Assembly: GCA_029339195.1 (NCBI GenBank)
Contig: JAPTJF010000248.1
Coordinates: forward strand, 25,412-89,411
Direction: 5' to 3'
DNA from: Micractinium sp. NFX-FRZ
Lineage: Eukaryota > Chlorophyta > Trebouxiophyceae > Chlorellales > Chlorellaceae
DNA: 64,000 nt
Made by a program: the position numbers and the translations under genes. The stretch's first letter is position 1; the number at the start of each line of letters is the position of its first letter. Of the stretch, positions 61,401-64,000 are shown in pieces. The notes under the pieces are model-generated. The model saw nothing but the letters and a program-made list of their open reading frames with translations. It did no database searches and was not told where the DNA came from.

Positions 61401-64000
61401 GCAGCAGCAGCAGCAGCGATGAGCGCACAAAGGAGGAGGCGCTGAGAGCGGCGCAGGAGCAGGCACCGTTTACCATTACCGTGGAGGGTGGGTGGGTGGG
61501 TGCCAACAGGGGTGATCCAGGCGCAAGGGGAAGCTGCAGTCTCCTGTCATGCTGTCAGCATGCACAGCTGGGCATGAGCAGCTAGGGGCTGCAGGGGGAG
61601 GCGCAGGGTGACTGGCAGAGCAAGGCGGGAGCGCTGGCAGCTCACAGAGGGAAGCGCAAGCACGTCACAGAGCTGCTGCGCCCATGCTGCGGTCATGCTG
61701 TGGCACCATGCTGTGGCCACGCTGTGGCTACTCAACGCCTGCCTATGCCCCCTACCCCTGCACCTCTGCCACCCCGGCAGGCGGCAACTGCTCCCGCGTC
61801 GTGCTGGACCTGAAGCCCGCCACGGCAGACCACCTGTCGACCGCTGTGCCCACCATCGGCATCCCAAACTTTGTCGAGGGGCTGGGTGAGGGCGGGGAGG
61901 CGGGGGGCAGCAGTCATGCACCAGTCAAAGGGTCTCGGCAAGCCTGGGAGGCAGCCCCATGCGTCATTTCACTGTTTAGCACCCAGCAGCTAGGATTAGC
62001 AGGAGCCTTTTTTTGTGTGGCAGGAACCAGGACAGGTAGCCGCGGCGGCAGAGCAGGGCCTGTTGAAGTGTTCCCTTGCCCGTTGCTTCCTCCTCTGCTG
62101 CCTCCGCGGTGCGCCCCCCGTCTCCCTGCCCCGCTTGCCTCATGTCCCCACGCTTTGCCTCCCGTCCTGCTGCCCCCCCACGCACCCCCATGGCAGCCCC
62201 CTCCGAGCTCAAGGTGCTGGACGGCTACTTCTTTGCGGTCGTGCGGCAGACGCAGGAGCAGCTGCAGCAGGGGGCCGGCCTGTCTGGGCCTTCAGAGGTC
62301 TCCGCGCCGTCCTCGGGATCAGGCAACATGTCTGACCGGCGTGCGGTGCAGCAGGTGCGGTGTGCTGTAGCACTCACTGCTGGCTGCACGGGCTGTGCTC
62401 AGCTGTCAAGCGACTGCCCGCACCCGCATGTGCGGGCTGCTGCCATGGTTGTGTGTGCGCTCTCGCCGGCGTGCGGGGCAGCAGGTGTGCGCTCGTCTGT
62501 CAGGGGAAAGGATCACGGTGGTTCCCGGCAGGGCGGCTGCCAGGGGTGCCTGCTCTGTGCACGCCTCTCTGCCTGCTGTGCCTTGAGCAGCCCAGCTGGT
62601 TGCAGCAAGTTTACGGCCTCTCTGCTGCAGCCTCTCTGCTGTCCGCAGCGCATCTCACCTCAATGTGGGAACCCTTCACCTTCTCGCTCACAGTGCGCCC
62701 CTGTCACTGCCCATCCCAGCCACCTCCTCGTCCACAGCACACCTCTTTCTCTGGTTTTGCTTCCCCACACTTCCCCCGCTTGTAGCGCATCTCCCTCGAC
62801 ACCTCCAAGACCGACAGCGCCCGCAACAGCGGCCACGGCAGCAGCGGCGTCGGCAGCGGTGCGCGCATCCCCTTCCTGCACAGCGACGTTCAGAGCGCCA
62901 TCTCCTACACCACCCGCCCCTTTGGCCTGGTGAGCCGCATTGCTGGCAAGATTGGAAGGCTTTATAAGCAGTCTCTGCAGCACACGAGGCCAGCCTGTGG
63001 CCACGTCAGCATGTCGGATTTGGTCAGAGCTGGCTCGGCTGTGCAGCTGTGCAGGTCAGCCGGGGGGCGGAGCAAGTGCTGTGCATGCAATGAATGCTGG
63101 GTGGCACGAGCCGCAGGCCGGGCGTGGGCAGCAAGCAGCGTGCCTCAGTAAGCTAAGCTGACTAGTACCAGCTACTGCGCCTGCTGTCGGGGTGCGCTGG
63201 ACAGCGTGATACCCTTGCTAAAGCTTTGACCACAGCAGTGTGACTGGCAGGCGAGACACTTCACCAGTATCTTACCGCCTGTGCTTGCAGGACCCTCCAG
63301 AGACGCTGGAGGGCCTCAAGATGGGGCCGCTGCTGGGCAAGTGAGCGCGGGTTGTGGGCCGACCAGCCTGCCGCTGCTCGCCCTGTGCGCTGTACATTTG
63401 ACCGGCCTGCAAGGCAACATAGCCAGGCGCACACCACGGATAGGGGTGCATTTTTCACGGGCTTGCTCTGCCCTGGCTGCTGTCCATGCCAGTTGCACCC
63501 CTCTTGTGTGCCTCATGTTCCCAGCGACTCTTGCTGCAGCGCCGCTCCACACACCTGGCTGCCTGGTTTGTGCCGCCCTTTTCTTACCGCAGGGGCGCGT
63601 ACGGGCGGGTGTACCGCGGCACCTGGAAGTCGGCCAGCGTGGCGGTCAAGGTGGGGCAGCTCCGCTTCTGCAGGCTGGCAGCAGGCTGCTTGTTGTTACT
63701 CATCATGGTGCTCTATGGCCTGGGGCAGGCTGTCATAAAGCAAGGGCTCCAACGTTGGGTTAGAGAGCTTGTGCACACTGCTGCAGCACACTGCTGCAGG
63801 GCAACAGCGGCAGAGGCCTGCTCTGCCTGCTGCCCTGCGCCTCATCCCCCCACCCTGCCGCCCCTCCAACGCCTACCTGACCTGCAAACGTCGTGCAAAC
63901 CTCGTTCCCTGCCCCCCCTCTTACCCCGCCACCCCCTGGGCAGATCATGGAGGCGTGGGTGGACCCCCAGTCTGCGGAGGTGACGCAGCCCATGCTGGAG
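58408..64000 (+). CDS. Membrane-anchored GAF-PAS-protein kinase (copy 2), cut by window end
   Basis: Paralogue of the gene at 24906, same strand. Sixteen exons are visible: 58408-58601, 58769-58844, 59114-59192, 59451-59509, 59751-59843, 60085-60154, 60300-60361, 60679-60739, 61032-61133, 61338-61487, 61781-61885, 62197-62354, 62786-62929, 63291-63340, 63593-63650 and 63944 to the edge. They give 506 residues. Exon borders and phases match copy 1 one for one. The start MGCAQS again fits N-myristoylation at Gly2 with Cys3. The GAF domain (RFDSITSLLKEMF, RFYTGAPL), PAS domain (WPILYVNENWCSDTGF) and kinase glycine loop with VAVK are present. The catalytic loop lies beyond the window. Exons 9, 11 and 16 are nearly identical to copy 1, whereas exons 1, 3 and 13 are diverged. 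All visible splice sites are GT-AG. Truncation is by the window, not a defect. Confidence 0.93.
60430..60476 (+). repeat. Intronic decayed copy of exon 7 in GAF-PAS-kinase copy 2
   Basis: GCTGAGCTGGTGGTGCGGCA followed by GATGGAGGGGACAAGTAGGG repeats the exon 7 end (60320-60367) with the donor broken. It lies about 70 bases into the following intron. Confidence 0.9.

Overview
This is nuclear DNA of a green alga, most likely a trebouxiophyte of the Chlorella group. The evidence is very high GC, genes with up to 28 small exons, short GC-rich introns full of CAG/CTG and minisatellite repeats, TGTAA poly(A) signals, SPPPP-type wall protein, and plant-type MAP3K-epsilon and SulP genes. I see no prokaryotic operons, no CRISPR array, and no convincing tRNA, rRNA or intact transposon. 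I built gene models by hand by joining conserved ORF pieces at GT-AG (sometimes GC-AG) sites. In every model the reading phase closes across all junctions.

Layout. 1323-14658 (minus): a complete MAP3K-epsilon/Cdc7-type kinase with an armadillo-like C-terminal half, 28 exons. 15807-23573 (minus): a receptor-like kinase with signal peptide, Cys-rich ectodomain, one membrane span and kinase domain. 24906-34775 (plus): an N-acylated GAF-PAS-kinase. 36349-38091 (minus): a small secreted six-Cys protein. 39144-42597 (minus): a single-pass surface protein. 42921-51016 (plus): a SulP sulfate-type transporter with STAS domain. 52316-57880 (plus): a secreted protein with a proline-rich hinge and an F5/8 type C (discoidin) domain. 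58408 to the window edge (plus): a second GAF-PAS-kinase, paralogous to the first and cut by the window end.

How they fit together. Four of eight genes are protein kinases: a division/membrane-type MAP3K, a surface receptor kinase, and two membrane-anchored sensor kinases. Between the two sensor kinases, which are direct repeats about 33 kb apart, lies a block of surface and secreted genes with one transporter. The single-pass surface protein and the discoidin protein share an apparently undescribed module of about 120 residues, present twice in each. Its strands, its helix and several intron positions and phases match between copies. This is my best candidate for something new.

The second strong signal is structural. 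Many introns hold decaying partial copies of the neighbouring exon, often including its splice site, which suggests these introns grow by local duplication across exon borders. GC-AG introns are also unusually common, about 8 of some 132 modelled.
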